Source: Paenibacillus periandrae (lineage in GTDB: Bacteria > Bacillota > Bacilli > Paenibacillales > NBRC-103111). From it: 64,000 bases of DNA. Both the position numbers and the translations under genes were made by a program. Positions 17,826 to 27,887 of the stretch are shown piece by piece; positions within the stretch are counted from its first letter, which is position 1; every line of letters starts with the position of its first letter. The notes under the pieces are model-generated. The model ran no database searches. It was not told the DNA's origin and saw only the letters and a program-made list of their open reading frames with translations. The stretch is taken from positions 168,527-232,526 of the forward strand of contig NZ_JAJNMU010000018.1 of the NCBI RefSeq assembly GCF_022458865.1, written 5' to 3'.

Positions 17826-19478
17826 TTAATTTTCTTTAAGTTCCACTTCCATCTGTACCGTCGTACGATATTCAGATGGCGTCATACCCATCATTTTACG
17901 GAACACCTGTGTAAAATATTTGGCGTCCTGATAACCTACCAGGGGCGCTATTTGGTATACCTTGACATCCGTATTGCGCAGGATCGAGCAAGCGCGTTCG
18001 ATTCGCAGCTTGGTCACATATTCGAGAAACGTAACCCCGCTCTCCTTCTTAAATAAAACGCAAAAGTGGCTGCAGCTGAGTCCGATGAACTCGGAAACCT
18101 CATCAATACTCAGATCATGATGAAACCGTCCGGATATATATTCGATGGCTTTTTGGATGGTACGAACCTCATCCTCACGAGCAGATACCCGTAGGGGTCG
18201 GCCCGTATGCTCCAGTAATGATTGTCTGAGCAGCAGCTCCAATTCATCAAGTGTCCCGCAAAGCGGAATATGTGAAATCAATTCCTTGATACGCATCAAG
18301 GGCTCCTCGCTTAAATCGCTCAATCGCCGGGAGATGCCAACAACGAGCTCTATCATCATCGCTGCGGCATCCTCCTGGCCTTTGCTCTTAGTACGAAGCT
18401 CGTTAATCAGTTCCTCCAGCAGCATGGATATTCTGCTGCGATCAAAGCCGGCAACCGCTTCGGTCAAACGCTGCTCCCAATGCAATAACGCAGCGGAGGC
18501 TGACCGATCAGCAGAGGCACCCCCGGCCTCCGCTTCCAGTAACCATGCGGAGGCTGCTGCCGTGTCGGCGTCCACATACACCCGCTCCCGGCCTCCGGTA
18601 AATCGGGCTAACAGCGCCTGCTGTGCGCTGCGATAACAAGCAAACAACGCATCCAGTCCCGAATGCTGTCTGCTGATCCCGACCGAGCAGGACAGCTTCG
18701 TGCATATTTTCACCAATGTGATGATTTCTCCGGCGGTATGCTCGGCCTCCTGCTTATTGCCGTTTTGTAGCAGCAGGACCCATTCCCCGCTTCGAAACGG
18801 AAATACGGTCAAGGCGCCGCGCTTGCCTCCGTATTCACTCAACACATTGCCAACTGCAAAAAACCACAATCTGCGGTCCTCCTGGCTCCAGCGATTCACT
18901 TCCAGCGTATCATCAAAGCCAACAACAAGCATCACATACGGATGCTCCAAATCCCAGCCCTGCAGCCAATAAGACGGATTATACGGCTTGTTGTTCCCCT
19001 CCAACATGCTGCTGATCAGCCTTTCTCTGAGCAAGCTGGATAAAGCCTGTGCAGAGCGGTTCAAGTAATCTTTCTCCGATTGGCGTTCAGCCTCCTGCTC
19101 CAGCCTGCTCCTGGCCTCTCGCATCACGTTCTCAAGCTCTTCATGATCGACAGGCTTAAGCAAATAATCAGAAGCGCCATATCGAAGCGCTTCTCTGGCA
19201 TATTCAAATTCCCCATACCCGCTGAGCAGGACGAAAACTAATGAAGGCTGCTGATGCAGCGCTTCCTTCATCATCGAAATCCCATCCATAACCGGCATTC
19301 GTATGTCGCTGATCACAATGTCCGGTCTGTGAGCTTGAATCAGCTGCAATCCCTGCTCACCATTTGCCGCTTCTCCCACGATTTGCATCTGCATTTCCTC
19401 CCAAGGCAAAGCCACCTTCAAGCTGCGCAGAATAATCGGCTCGTCATCAACAAGAACCACCTTATAGATGCTGGGCAA
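17826..19478 (-). CDS. AraC-type response regulator (YesN-like), second system
   Basis: 550 residues: a receiver domain (D11/D12, phospho-acceptor D58 in ISDIRMPVMDG, lysine in YLLKPVD), a central region rich in alanine, and a C-terminal AraC HTH pair (about 440-540, ending GMTPSEYRTTVQ). The start is TTG at 19478, 9 nt after AAAGGAGG. It ends the operon that starts at 25921. The partner kinase is two genes upstream, with a binding-protein gene between them. Confidence 0.92.
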   Translation of the reverse strand: MPSIYKVVLVDDEPIILRSLKVALPWEEMQMQIVGEAANGEQGLQLIQAHRPDIVISDIRMPVMDGISMMKEALHQQPSLVFVLLSGYGEFEYAREALRYGASDYLLKPVDHEELENVMREARSRLEQEAERQSEKDYLNRSAQALSSLLRERLISSMLEGNNKPYNPSYWLQGWDLEHPYVMLVVGFDDTLEVNRWSQEDRRLWFFAVGNVLSEYGGKRGALTVFPFRSGEWVLLLQNGNKQEAEHTAGEIITLVKICTKLSCSVGISRQHSGLDALFACYRSAQQALLARFTGGRERVYVDADTAAASAWLLEAEAGGASADRSASAALLHWEQRLTEAVAGFDRSRISMLLEELINELRTKSKGQEDAAAMMIELVVGISRRLSDLSEEPLMRIKELISHIPLCGTLDELELLLRQSLLEHTGRPLRVSAREDEVRTIQKAIEYISGRFHHDLSIDEVSEFIGLSCSHFCVLFKKESGVTFLEYVTKLRIERACSILRNTDVKVYQIAPLVGYQDAKYFTQVFRKMMGMTPSEYRTTVQMEVELKEN

Positions 19479-19515
19479 TGGAAAACACCTCCTTTGGACA
19501 CACTCTTGTTACGGG

Positions 19516-20889
19516 TTATTTGCCAATCAGCTCATAGTATTGCTGCAGCTGAGCTTCCAGCCTTTGCAGCGCTTCCTGTGCCGACACATTGCCAGCAATC
19601 AGCTGCTCGGCGACCTGAAAAAACGGCTCCTGCAAAGCAGGTGGCAGCGCATTATCATATGGAACAAAGGCTGTAGGCGATGCCTCCAGCAAATCGACAA
19701 TTTGCTTGAATACCGGTCCGGTCCGGTGATAATCAACCGCTATTTTCATAGCTGGCAGCCGGAAGCTTTCATATACAATTCGCCTCTGCACATCCGGGGC
19801 ATAAATAGCCTTCACCAAATCGAGCGCTGCTCGGCGTCGTTCACCCTCAAGATTGGCCGATAGGCCCAGACCAAAGGTGTAGCCTCTGGCCAGACCAACC
19901 GATGCCTCCTTCGGTCCCGACAGGACAGGAAAATTGAAGACCCCTACCTTGTCGGCAAACCCTGGTGTGGAATTTTCACCCTGAAATAAATTAAGCTCCC
20001 AGCTGCCGCTCAGGAACATTCCGGCCTTGCCATCCAAAAACAGTTTCTCGGCATAATCAATACTGCGTGTATCCGACATCGTCGGGAATGGACTAAGTTT
20101 GGCGAATTCAAGAAAACGCTCTGTCGCCTGCTCATAATCGGCATTCATGAAGCTGCCTTTTCCTTTCACAATCTGATCGATCACTGCAGACCCCGCAAAC
20201 CGCTGCAGGAAGTAATGATAATGCATCGCCCCAGGCCAGCGCTCCTGATTGCCTAACGAGAATGGAACCAGCCCTGCTGCTTTCAGCCTGGTGATCACCT
20301 GCACGAGCTGGTCCCAATTGGTGGGAACAGACAGGCCCAGCTCGGCAAACAACTGCTTGTTATAATATACCGGCTCAACAAAGCCTTCGATCGGAAGGCC
20401 ATACACCCCACTGCCGAACCTCCAAAGGCTCAGATCGTAAAAGCCGTCGTCCATGCTGTTCTCTTTCAGAAAACCCGACAAATCCAGCAGACGCCCTGCA
20501 CGTGCATAAGGCTCGATTTCAGCGCCGCTGAACAACACAAAAATATCCGGGGGATTGCCTGTCACCATCTCACTTTTCAAGCGCTGCTCGCGGTGAACGG
20601 TTTGATCCAATCCTTCAAAGTCAACCCGCACGTTCGGATGGTCCAGCTCGAATTGCTTGATGACTTCAGATACGATCTTTAACATCTGGGCGTTGTGCTC
20701 CTGAATCCAGACATGACGAAAGCTCAGCTTGATCTTTTCTGTAGCCTGAGGCCGTGATTCAGAGGAACAGCCAGCTCCTTGTACGATCAGAATGCTTATA
20801 AATATTCCAGCCAAAAGCGCACGCATCCGTCCTCTTAATAGAGAGCAGTTCCACAGCCCACAACGCAGTTTGTCAAAGGACTTGTTCAT
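19516..20889 (-). CDS. Sugar-binding lipoprotein placed between kinase and response regulator
   Basis: 457 residues, a family-1 solute-binding protein: LSFRHVWIQEHNAQ at the start of the mature domain, MFLSGSWELNLF in the hinge region, lipobox GAGC after a hydrophobic stretch. The ATG at 20889 overlaps the kinase stop (ATGA), so it is coupled to the kinase; an internal ATG at 20826 would give a more ordinary signal-peptide length. Its location suggests a dedicated sensor that presents ligand to the kinase rather than to the transporter, which has its own binding protein at 24593. That role is inferred from position. Confidence 0.88.
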   Translation of the reverse strand: MNKSFDKLRCGLWNCSLLRGRMRALLAGIFISILIVQGAGCSSESRPQATEKIKLSFRHVWIQEHNAQMLKIVSEVIKQFELDHPNVRVDFEGLDQTVHREQRLKSEMVTGNPPDIFVLFSGAEIEPYARAGRLLDLSGFLKENSMDDGFYDLSLWRFGSGVYGLPIEGFVEPVYYNKQLFAELGLSVPTNWDQLVQVITRLKAAGLVPFSLGNQERWPGAMHYHYFLQRFAGSAVIDQIVKGKGSFMNADYEQATERFLEFAKLSPFPTMSDTRSIDYAEKLFLDGKAGMFLSGSWELNLFQGENSTPGFADKVGVFNFPVLSGPKEASVGLARGYTFGLGLSANLEGERRRAALDLVKAIYAPDVQRRIVYESFRLPAMKIAVDYHRTGPVFKQIVDLLEASPTAFVPYDNALPPALQEPFFQVAEQLIAGNVSAQEALQRLEAQLQQYYELIGK

Positions 20890-22655
20890 GGTCCCGCACC
20901 TCCCTGGCTGTCCGCTAATATCCGCGGCATCCGAATCCGTACAATCGTGCCTTCACCACGGGTCGAGCAGACCATAATTCCATAGCTGCCGCCAAAACGA
21001 ATCCGCAGTCGATCATGCACATTTTTCATGCCTACACCGCGATGCCTCGTCTTGTCCGTGCTCTGCTGCCGTCCGGCAAACAGCTCCTCCAGCCTGTTTG
21101 GTTCAATCCCGTGTCCGTTGTCCGCCACTTCCACAACAAGATCGTTCCCGACCTCCATGACACGGATACGAATAACACCTTGCTCCTGCATCGGTTCGAT
21201 TCCGTGATAGAGCGCATTTTCCACAATGGGCTGGACAATCAGCTTCAGCGTCAGGTGTCTTTTCCATATGTCCGGCAGCTCCATTTCATAATTCAACTTA
21301 TCGCCAAAACGGCACATTTGGATAAACAAGTAATGCTTGACATGCTCCAGCTCGGTAGCAATCGGAACCAGCTCCTGGGTTTCACTGATACTGATCCGCA
21401 GCAGCTTGCCGAGTGAAATCACCAGTCTGCTGATTTCCTTATTACCTTGAAGCACGGCCATTGAATTGATCGTTTCCAGCGAATTATATATAAAATGTGG
21501 ATTGATCTGTGCCACAAGCGCTTGCATCTCTGCTTCCTTCTTCCTCTCCTGCTCCACTTCCACCCGCCGGATCAGCTCCTGAATTTGACCGCTCATCCGG
21601 TTAAAGCCCCGCACCAATAACCCTGATTCGTCACGGTACACCTCACTGCCCTGTCTGACCTCCGTGAATTTGCCCGATTCTGCCAATCGCAGCGCTTTCA
21701 CAACTGAAATGATCGAATGCACCAGCTTACGAATAAACAGGACATCAAATAATATCACACTGAGCAGAGCAAAGACGAGCAGACCGAGCGCCAGATTACG
21801 GATCCCAGCGGTTTCCGCGTACATTTGATTCAGTGGTGTCAGAGCAACCAAATACCACCCGGAAATTTGGGAGGGATAATAGGTAATAAAGGTTTCCTGG
21901 CCCTCATAGGTGTCCACATAAGCGTGACGCTCCTCATGAGACTGTAGAAATGGAAAAGAAAGCTGTTTCCCCAGATGCTGACCTGACTTGCTGAACAGCA
22001 CCAAGCCCTGCTGGTTCACAACCAGCATCTCGCCTTCCTTAATCGTCCCCGCTTCCCAGAAAACATGATCAACTGCATCCGTCTTCACCGTCAATACGAG
22101 GGTTCCGATGTCATCGAGTGAATAATAATCCTTAATCGTACGCACATGGGTAAGCTGCTGATCGGAGGCTGTTGAATTTTCAAAAGGACCGAGCCATAAA
22201 GGCCGTCCATTCAAAGCTCTCATTTGCCCATACCAAGGCTGCTGCTTCAGCATCTCATAGGTTGCCGCCGGAGCTGCTCTGGAGCTGTGAACCAGCTCAT
22301 TTTGATTATATAAGGTCAAAGACGTTATTTTCGGATGGGATAAAAGCAGATTGTTCAACTCGGTAAGCAATTGACGACTGGCAGCCCCTTCACTTTCCCG
22401 AAGCTCTCCCGTATACTTGCGCTTCAAAAATTGCTGTATAACCGGTTGGGTAATACTCAAGTCCGAGATCACATTCATTTCGTTCAACGCATACTGGATT
22501 TTGCGGTCCGTTTCCAGCAGACTGTTAGCGTAAAAATTCTCCGTTTGCTTTTCGATAGCTCCGTTAAACAGCTTGTAGGTAATGCTGCCCATCAGCACAA
22601 TTGGAATAAACACAAGCAATATAACGCCCAGCATAATTTTATGGCGCAGCGACAT
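20886..22655 (-). CDS. Sensor histidine kinase (YesM-like), second system
   Basis: 589 residues. TM1 is about 7-28 and TM2 about 285-308, flanking an extracellular sensor of about 250 residues; HAMP, then the phosphorylation motif VAQINPHFIYNSLE, then ATPase boxes IVQPIVENALYHG and ADNGHGIEPNRL. GGAGG precedes the ATG. It is followed by an overlapping binding-protein gene and then the response regulator, a three-component layout. It should signal sugar availability to the regulator at 17826. Confidence 0.92.
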   Translation of the reverse strand: MSLRHKIMLGVILLVFIPIVLMGSITYKLFNGAIEKQTENFYANSLLETDRKIQYALNEMNVISDLSITQPVIQQFLKRKYTGELRESEGAASRQLLTELNNLLLSHPKITSLTLYNQNELVHSSRAAPAATYEMLKQQPWYGQMRALNGRPLWLGPFENSTASDQQLTHVRTIKDYYSLDDIGTLVLTVKTDAVDHVFWEAGTIKEGEMLVVNQQGLVLFSKSGQHLGKQLSFPFLQSHEERHAYVDTYEGQETFITYYPSQISGWYLVALTPLNQMYAETAGIRNLALGLLVFALLSVILFDVLFIRKLVHSIISVVKALRLAESGKFTEVRQGSEVYRDESGLLVRGFNRMSGQIQELIRRVEVEQERKKEAEMQALVAQINPHFIYNSLETINSMAVLQGNKEISRLVISLGKLLRISISETQELVPIATELEHVKHYLFIQMCRFGDKLNYEMELPDIWKRHLTLKLIVQPIVENALYHGIEPMQEQGVIRIRVMEVGNDLVVEVADNGHGIEPNRLEELFAGRQQSTDKTRHRGVGMKNVHDRLRIRFGGSYGIMVCSTRGEGTIVRIRMPRILADSQGGAGP

Positions 22656-22739
22656 AACGAATCCTCCAGAGTTGTTGCATATCGTACTTACACATTCTCA
22701 CCGGAGGGGGGATATCCTGCTGCGCCGCTTGTAAACATT

Positions 22740-23582
22740 TCAGCTTTTTACAGCTCCTGAGGTTAAGCCCGATATAAACCAGCGGCTAAATAGCGCAAAT
22801 ACGATTAATAAAGGAAGTGTTGCGAAGAACGTAGCTGACATAATCATCCCATAGTCAATTGAATCGTTGCGGCTGAACAGCTGCTGCAGCGCAATCTGAA
22901 TCGTAAAATTCTCATTGTTCTTAAGCACAACCAACGGCCAGAAAAAGTCATTCCACGTATTTAAAAAAGTGAAAATACCAAGTGTCGCCAACGCGGGTAC
23001 GATGATCGGCAGCACGATCCGCCAATACGTATTGAAATATCCGCTGCCATCGATCCGGCTTGCCTCCAGAAGCTCCGTGTGAATACTGGACATAATATAT
23101 TGACGCATCCAGAAAATCCCAAATGCTGAAACCATACTGGGCACAATAATGGCTTTATACGAATCAATCCACGACAGCTTCGCCATCAAAATATAGTTCG
23201 GCAGCACACTCAGCTGCTGAGGGACGAGCAGAGTCCCAAGGACGAGCACAAACAGCAGCTTTTTTCCTGGAAATTCAAATTTGGCAAATGCAAAGCCCGC
23301 CAATGAACAAAAGAACAGTACGGAAACCGTAGTCGTACCTGATACGATAAACGAGTTCCAGAGCGCCCTGAAAAAAATAATCCGCTCCAGCGCATGTGAG
23401 AAATTAGCGATAAGCTCCGGTCCAGGGACAATAGCGGGCGGGATTTGGTACACCGCATCTCTCGTTCGGGTTGAGATCACCAGCATCCAATAAAAGGGAT
23501 AGGCCGAAGCGAACGCTCCTGCAGCCAGCAGGATATAAATAATGATTCGTGAAATGATGTTTTGTTTTTCTCCTACCGGCAT
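22740..23582 (-). CDS. Carbohydrate ABC transporter permease (MalG-type)
   Basis: 280 residues, six TM segments, EAA loop LEASRIDGSGYFNTYWRIVLP. The ATG overlaps the stop of the upstream permease by one base (TAATG), so the pair is coupled and forms the membrane heterodimer. As in the first system, no ATPase is encoded here. The 84 bp between this gene and the kinase contain no obvious terminator, so transcription may continue. Confidence 0.92.
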   Translation of the reverse strand: MPVGEKQNIISRIIIYILLAAGAFASAYPFYWMLVISTRTRDAVYQIPPAIVPGPELIANFSHALERIIFFRALWNSFIVSGTTTVSVLFFCSLAGFAFAKFEFPGKKLLFVLVLGTLLVPQQLSVLPNYILMAKLSWIDSYKAIIVPSMVSAFGIFWMRQYIMSSIHTELLEASRIDGSGYFNTYWRIVLPIIVPALATLGIFTFLNTWNDFFWPLVVLKNNENFTIQIALQQLFSRNDSIDYGMIMSATFFATLPLLIVFALFSRWFISGLTSGAVKS

Positions 23583-24520
23583 TACGCTTCTCCTCCCATA
23601 CGTTTGGACAACCAGGTATTCAGTAATGAAAAAATGACGGTGAACATAAATAAGATGACGGCCGTTGCAGCCGCAGTGCCAAAGAATGAATTACGGAATG
23701 CTTCCGTATACAAATAAATCACCATCGTAATGCCCTCCGCGCGGGTGGAGCCTGAGCCTCCCTGACTTAAGAACACATAGGGCTCGGTGAATAGCTGAAT
23801 ACTGCCAATCGTTGAAATCAGCACAGTAAATAAAATAAACGGTTTAAGCAGCGGGACTGTGATATGTGTAAACAATTGACGACGGTTGGCTCCATCGATA
23901 CGTGCGGCTTCGTATAAATCGCCGGGAATGCTTTGCAGGCCCGCCAGAAATATAATCGCGTTATAGCCGGTCCAGCGCCATATGACCATCGTCGCGATCG
24001 CTGTCTTCAGCGGCCAGTCCTGAATATTCCATGCATAAGGTCCCATTTCCAAAAATGAAACCAAATAATTGGCCATGCCTTTATTGGCAAATGCTGCGCT
24101 AAAAATCATCGTAACCGCAACAATGGAAGTCACATTTGGCAAAAAATAAATAGCTCTCAGCAGCTTCGTTCCTTTAATAAAAGCGGAATTCAAGGCCACA
24201 GCAAGAATGAGTGCCAGAATGAGCTGTGGAATCGTACCCAGGCCGCCCATAATAAACGTATTGCCGACTGAGGTCCAAAAGGTCGGATCGGTCAAAACAA
24301 GCTCAAAATTTTTCAAGCCGACAAACTTCATATCCCCCATACCGTTCCACTTGTACATGGACAAATAAAATGTAAAAAAGATCGGATAAATTCCAAATAT
24401 CGCGAACAGCACAAAAAATGGTGATATAAACAGATAAGCCGCCAATCGGCTTCTTCGCCGCTCGGTGAGCCATGGACGCGCAGCAGCTCCGGCGGTGGGT
24501 GCAACAGCATGGATGTTCAT
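23582..24520 (-). CDS. Carbohydrate ABC transporter permease (MalF-type)
   Basis: 312 residues from the ATG at 24520, which has TAGGAGCG before it; the frame extends to 24592 without a ribosome site. A cytoplasmic arginine-rich N-terminus (TERRRSRLAAYLF) precedes six TM segments. The EAA loop is YEAARIDGANRRQLFTHI. It lies between the binding-protein gene (72-bp gap) and its partner permease. Confidence 0.92.
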   Translation of the reverse strand: MNIHAVAPTAGAAARPWLTERRRSRLAAYLFISPFFVLFAIFGIYPIFFTFYLSMYKWNGMGDMKFVGLKNFELVLTDPTFWTSVGNTFIMGGLGTIPQLILALILAVALNSAFIKGTKLLRAIYFLPNVTSIVAVTMIFSAAFANKGMANYLVSFLEMGPYAWNIQDWPLKTAIATMVIWRWTGYNAIIFLAGLQSIPGDLYEAARIDGANRRQLFTHITVPLLKPFILFTVLISTIGSIQLFTEPYVFLSQGGSGSTRAEGITMVIYLYTEAFRNSFFGTAAATAVILFMFTVIFSLLNTWLSKRMGGEA

Positions 24521-24592
24521 TTGATCGCTCCTATAAGGGAGCAGATTCACCATATACGATGAACCTGCGCCCTCCAGATATTCGTCCAGCAA

Positions 24593-25921
24593 TTAACTGC
24601 GTTTATTCAGTTCTTTGATCTTCTTAATCGCACTATCCCACTCTGCTTGCGGATCGCTGCCTTTTTGCTGGACATTGCTCAGACTTTCTTTGAAAATGCT
24701 GTCTGTTGCATCATGCAGCTTGCCATAGCGGATCGGTTTGACGCTTTTTGTAGCTTTGGCAAATTCAACAGAAATCGCTTGGTTATTATAGAAGGAATCT
24801 TTAAGCTCTTTAAACTTGGCCTCTTCATAAACTGCAGGAATTGATGGCATCAGACCATTCGAGATGTACGATTTGAGCTGTCCATCCTTACTGTCCATCC
24901 ATGAGATAAATTCATAGGCTTCCTTGGCATTTTTCGATTCCTTGGGAATACTCAGGAACGAACCGCCCCAGTTGCCAGCGCCTTCAGGCATTTGCGTAAT
25001 CATCCATTTACCCGTTGCATCCTTGGCATTTCCTTTAATAACGCCACTCATCCATGCCGGAGCCAGCATGACAGCAAATCCGCCATCATTCGTTTCTTTT
25101 GCCCATTCCGGTGTCCAGAGCACGTTTTTGCCTACCCAGCCTTCTTTAATCCCTTTTACCGTAAAGTCATAGGCTTTTTTCACTTGCGGGTTTTTATCGC
25201 CAATGAATTCATCATTATTGTTGTAAAAGATTTCGTTGCCTTGATCCCGCAGACCATTAAACAGCAATCCAGGTATATCTACAAAGGTTTTTCCTGTTTT
25301 TTGCTTGAACTTGTTTGCAGTTTCGGCAAATTTGTCCCAGGTTGCAATTTCTTTGTAAAATTCCTCAGGCTTACTCGCAATGCCCGCTTGCTCCAGCAAG
25401 TCGGTGCGATAATAAACGACAGTTGGACCTACGTCCGTTGGCAAGCCAAGCTGGAATTTACCATCCGTGGAGGAAGCTTGCTTCCATTTCCAATCCAGAT
25501 AATTTCCTTTCAGGCTGCTTGCGCCAAGATCGTTCAAATTATTGAACTTATCCTTCGCCTCCATGAACTTTTCCAGAAAAGCAATCTCCACCATGAAAAT
25601 ATCCGGTGCACCCTTGTTCGCAGACAGCGCCGTTAACATATTATTGTGATGAGCCGTTTGGTCGGCTGTGTTTTGAATTTTGATCGTGACGTTAGGCTTA
25701 ACCGCCTTATACTCCTCAGCCAGCTTCTCATAGCCGTTAGTGCCCAAAGACCAAAATGTAAGCTCCACAGGCTTGTCTGTTTTGGCTTCGGTCTTGGCGT
25801 CTGTGGCACCTGTGGATTTGGCTGGCTCGGCGGCAGGCGTAACACCGCTGCTGCAGGCGGCCATTGAAGCGGCAAGCAGCAGCGCTACCCCTGCTGTTGA
25901 CATTTTTGTTGCTAATTTCAT
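24593..25921 (-). CDS. Extracellular sugar-binding lipoprotein of the second ABC system
   Basis: 442 residues with signal peptide and lipobox MAACS (Cys23). The mature part begins with a Thr/Ala/Lys-rich linker, then the solute-binding fold (LTFWSLGTNGYEKL; FAVMLAPAWMSGV). It is the first gene of the 25921-17826 operon. The family imports oligosaccharides or sugar alcohols; no hydrolase is associated in the window other than the CBM6 fragment upstream, so the substrate is open. Confidence 0.93.
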   Translation of the reverse strand: MKLATKMSTAGVALLLAASMAACSSGVTPAAEPAKSTGATDAKTEAKTDKPVELTFWSLGTNGYEKLAEEYKAVKPNVTIKIQNTADQTAHHNNMLTALSANKGAPDIFMVEIAFLEKFMEAKDKFNNLNDLGASSLKGNYLDWKWKQASSTDGKFQLGLPTDVGPTVVYYRTDLLEQAGIASKPEEFYKEIATWDKFAETANKFKQKTGKTFVDIPGLLFNGLRDQGNEIFYNNNDEFIGDKNPQVKKAYDFTVKGIKEGWVGKNVLWTPEWAKETNDGGFAVMLAPAWMSGVIKGNAKDATGKWMITQMPEGAGNWGGSFLSIPKESKNAKEAYEFISWMDSKDGQLKSYISNGLMPSIPAVYEEAKFKELKDSFYNNQAISVEFAKATKSVKPIRYGKLHDATDSIFKESLSNVQQKGSDPQAEWDSAIKKIKELNKRS

Positions 25922-26062
25922 TCGAATATTCCCCTTTCAATCTAGTGATCATCTTGACCTCTTTATCGTAAGGGATGCGCGATTATTTGCCGAGGTGGCA
26001 ATCCTTCGATCTTAGGTTGAAATTAAGATGATGGGAAATAGGGATTCGGACATCACATTAAA

Positions 26063-26106
26063 AAGAACCAGCATTCCACCTCAATAAAGGGGGAATGCTG
26101 GTTCTT
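26063..26106 (-). terminator. Terminator after the CBM6 fragment
   Basis: AAGAACCAGCATTCC (26063-26077) and GGAATGCTGGTTCTT (26092-26106) form a perfect 15-bp stem. On the minus strand it ends in a T-run, 28 bp beyond the stop codon at 26134. Confidence 0.85.
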
Positions 26107-26133
26107 GATTGCTTGCCTGAGCAAATATAGAAA

Positions 26134-26559
26134 TCAATTGACTCTGGTTAGCATGATTTTATCATTAGCCAAAGTATAATTACCGCTGCTTGGATCTTTA
26201 CCTGTAATTTGAAATTTAAACTGCTTGTTTCCTGCCGAGCTGAACGTCACATTGCCCAATCCAACGACCGAATAACCCTCTACACTTTGATACTGATCTA
26301 CAGGATTCCCCTGAACAGCACCATCGATATACAATTGCGACGTGCCACGGTCGGGATGCTTTTTAACCCGTGCACTCACTGTGTAGGTTCCAGCCGTTGG
26401 AACATTGACCGTGTACTCCACCCAGTCTCCCACTGCGTTTAAGTTGCCATAGCCTAATGCACCACCGCTGGCGGCGGAATCGCTGCCAATTGCCGTGGTA
26501 TCTCCTGCTGATACGGTTGTAGTCAGGCTCTCGAATTCATAATTAAGCGGTTCCTTTTT
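26134..26559 (-). pseudogene. CBM6 carbohydrate-binding module, C-terminal fragment of a secreted glycosidase
   Basis: About 140 codons of one open frame. The visible pattern is that of CBM6: FESLTT, then GYGNLNAVGDWVEYTVNVP, GTYTVSARVK, and the terminal IMLTRVN. Such modules sit at the end of secreted xylanases, arabinofuranosidases or mannanases. The frame stops being coding at about 26560, next to the left end of the IS3 element, and the matching 5' part is not found on the far side of the element. The catalytic domain is therefore lost or moved. The intact terminator downstream shows this was once a functional 3' end. Confidence 0.75.
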
Positions 26560-26629
26560 AGCCCTCTAGAAGACTTGGACAGCGCACCCCTTAATCCAAT
26601 ACAATATTAAGTAGACGGAGGGGAACGTT

Positions 26630-26950
26630 ATGAAACGTGTGCAATATGATCTTAATTTCAAGATGGAAATCATTCGAAAAGGGAAAGAGATTGGGAATTT
26701 TACGGCCGTAGCCCGGCAGCATGAACTGGATCCCAAGATGGTCTTGCGATGGGCCAAAGAATTGAACCGTAAAGATGTGGACCAGTTGGACGGAGCCAGC
26801 AAGAGGCAAACCGCTTTTATCCCTACGGCTGAAGATTTCAAGCAACTTGAGCATGAGAATGAAAAACTGAAGAAGCTATTAGCGGAACAAGCCCTGGAAA
26901 GGGAAATTCTCAAAGACCTGCTAAAAAAACGAACCCCAACTTGCGGATAA
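26630..26950 (+). CDS. IS3-family transposase OrfA
   Basis: 106 residues: an N-terminal HTH (KMEIIRKGKEIGNFTAVARQ) and a C-terminal leucine-zipper-like helix (EHENEKLKKLLAEQALEREI). It recognises the element ends and forms the OrfAB fusion. A run of seven A at 26923-26929 near the end is a candidate frameshift site. The orfB frame is offset by +1 relative to orfA, not the usual -1; one A fewer would join the two directly, so either a single-base change or an unusual shift is involved. Confidence 0.85.
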   Translation: MKRVQYDLNFKMEIIRKGKEIGNFTAVARQHELDPKMVLRWAKELNRKDVDQLDGASKRQTAFIPTAEDFKQLEHENEKLKKLLAEQALEREILKDLLKKRTPTCG

Positions 26951-26999
26951 AATAGAGATTGCCCAGAAGTACATCGGCCAAGGGTACGGTACTGCCTTC

Positions 27000-27887
27000 G
27001 TGCTCCGTGTGTTGGAAGTCGAACGCTCAACTTATTACACACATGTGAATAAAGCCGAAAAGAAACCGATCCACAGGGTCGGCCGACCTGCACCTGGTTA
27101 CTCTTATCGATGCGACGGCAAGCCTGTTAGCGATGAACAAATCGATGAATGGCTGATGGAGTTCCTGGCTGGTGAAGGGGCTAATTATGGCTACCGTAAG
27201 CTCACAGTGCTGTTAAAAAGACGCCACCAGCTTGTGATTAACAAGAAGAAAGTGTACAGGCTGTGCAAGCGTATGGAGGTTCTGAGGCCACAGCGCAAGC
27301 TGAAAATGAAGCATCCAAGAAGGCTGGCGAACAACCGAGTCCTTACAGATTCTAATCAGCTCTGGGAAACGGATATTAAGTATGGCTGGATTGCTGGCGA
27401 GCGTCGATTCTTCTTCATTATGTGCATCCTAGACATATTTGACCGTGCGGTGATTACGTACCACCTAGGATTAACCTGTGAGGCGAAGCACCTGGTACAG
27501 ATCACCCAGGAAGCCCTGATGAAGCGTCAACTCTTTGATAAACCCAAGGAAGAGAAGCCCTTCATACGCTCGGATAACGGCCCACAGTTCATTAGCCACC
27601 TGTTTGAACAGGCCTGGGAAACGTTCGGAGTTATCCATGAACGGATCCCACCAAGGACGCCAAACAAAAATGCACATATTGAATCTTTCCATTCGATATT
27701 AGAGGCAGAATGCTATGGGCGTCATGAATTTGAGACCTATCATCCACAGACTTACGAGATCGTCACGCAATTCATTCAAGCCTACAACCAGCAACGGATC
27801 CATGGGAGTATTTACGACCTATCGCCCTATGAATACCTCGATGCCTTGAAGAAAAATCTTGTAAAACCTAAGCCTGTTAAGGTATAA
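27000..27887 (+). CDS. IS3-family transposase OrfB, DDE integrase
   Basis: 295 residues from a GTG at 27000; the frame is open back to 26925, so it is likely made as part of OrfAB. The DDE catalytic residues are visible in ETDIKYGW, RSDNGPQF and HIESFHSILEAE. The integrase core is complete, so the protein could be active if the frameshift works. Last codon is 11 codons after the conserved DLSPYEYLDAL. Confidence 0.88.
   Translation: MLRVLEVERSTYYTHVNKAEKKPIHRVGRPAPGYSYRCDGKPVSDEQIDEWLMEFLAGEGANYGYRKLTVLLKRRHQLVINKKKVYRLCKRMEVLRPQRKLKMKHPRRLANNRVLTDSNQLWETDIKYGWIAGERRFFFIMCILDIFDRAVITYHLGLTCEAKHLVQITQEALMKRQLFDKPKEEKPFIRSDNGPQFISHLFEQAWETFGVIHERIPPRTPNKNAHIESFHSILEAECYGRHEFETYHPQTYEIVTQFIQAYNQQRIHGSIYDLSPYEYLDALKKNLVKPKPVKV

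Noticed and set aside
24992..25636. 214-codon plus-strand ORF inside the sugar-binding lipoprotein gene
   Set aside because: It lies antisense to a well-supported lipoprotein with lipobox; no ribosome site or known motif.
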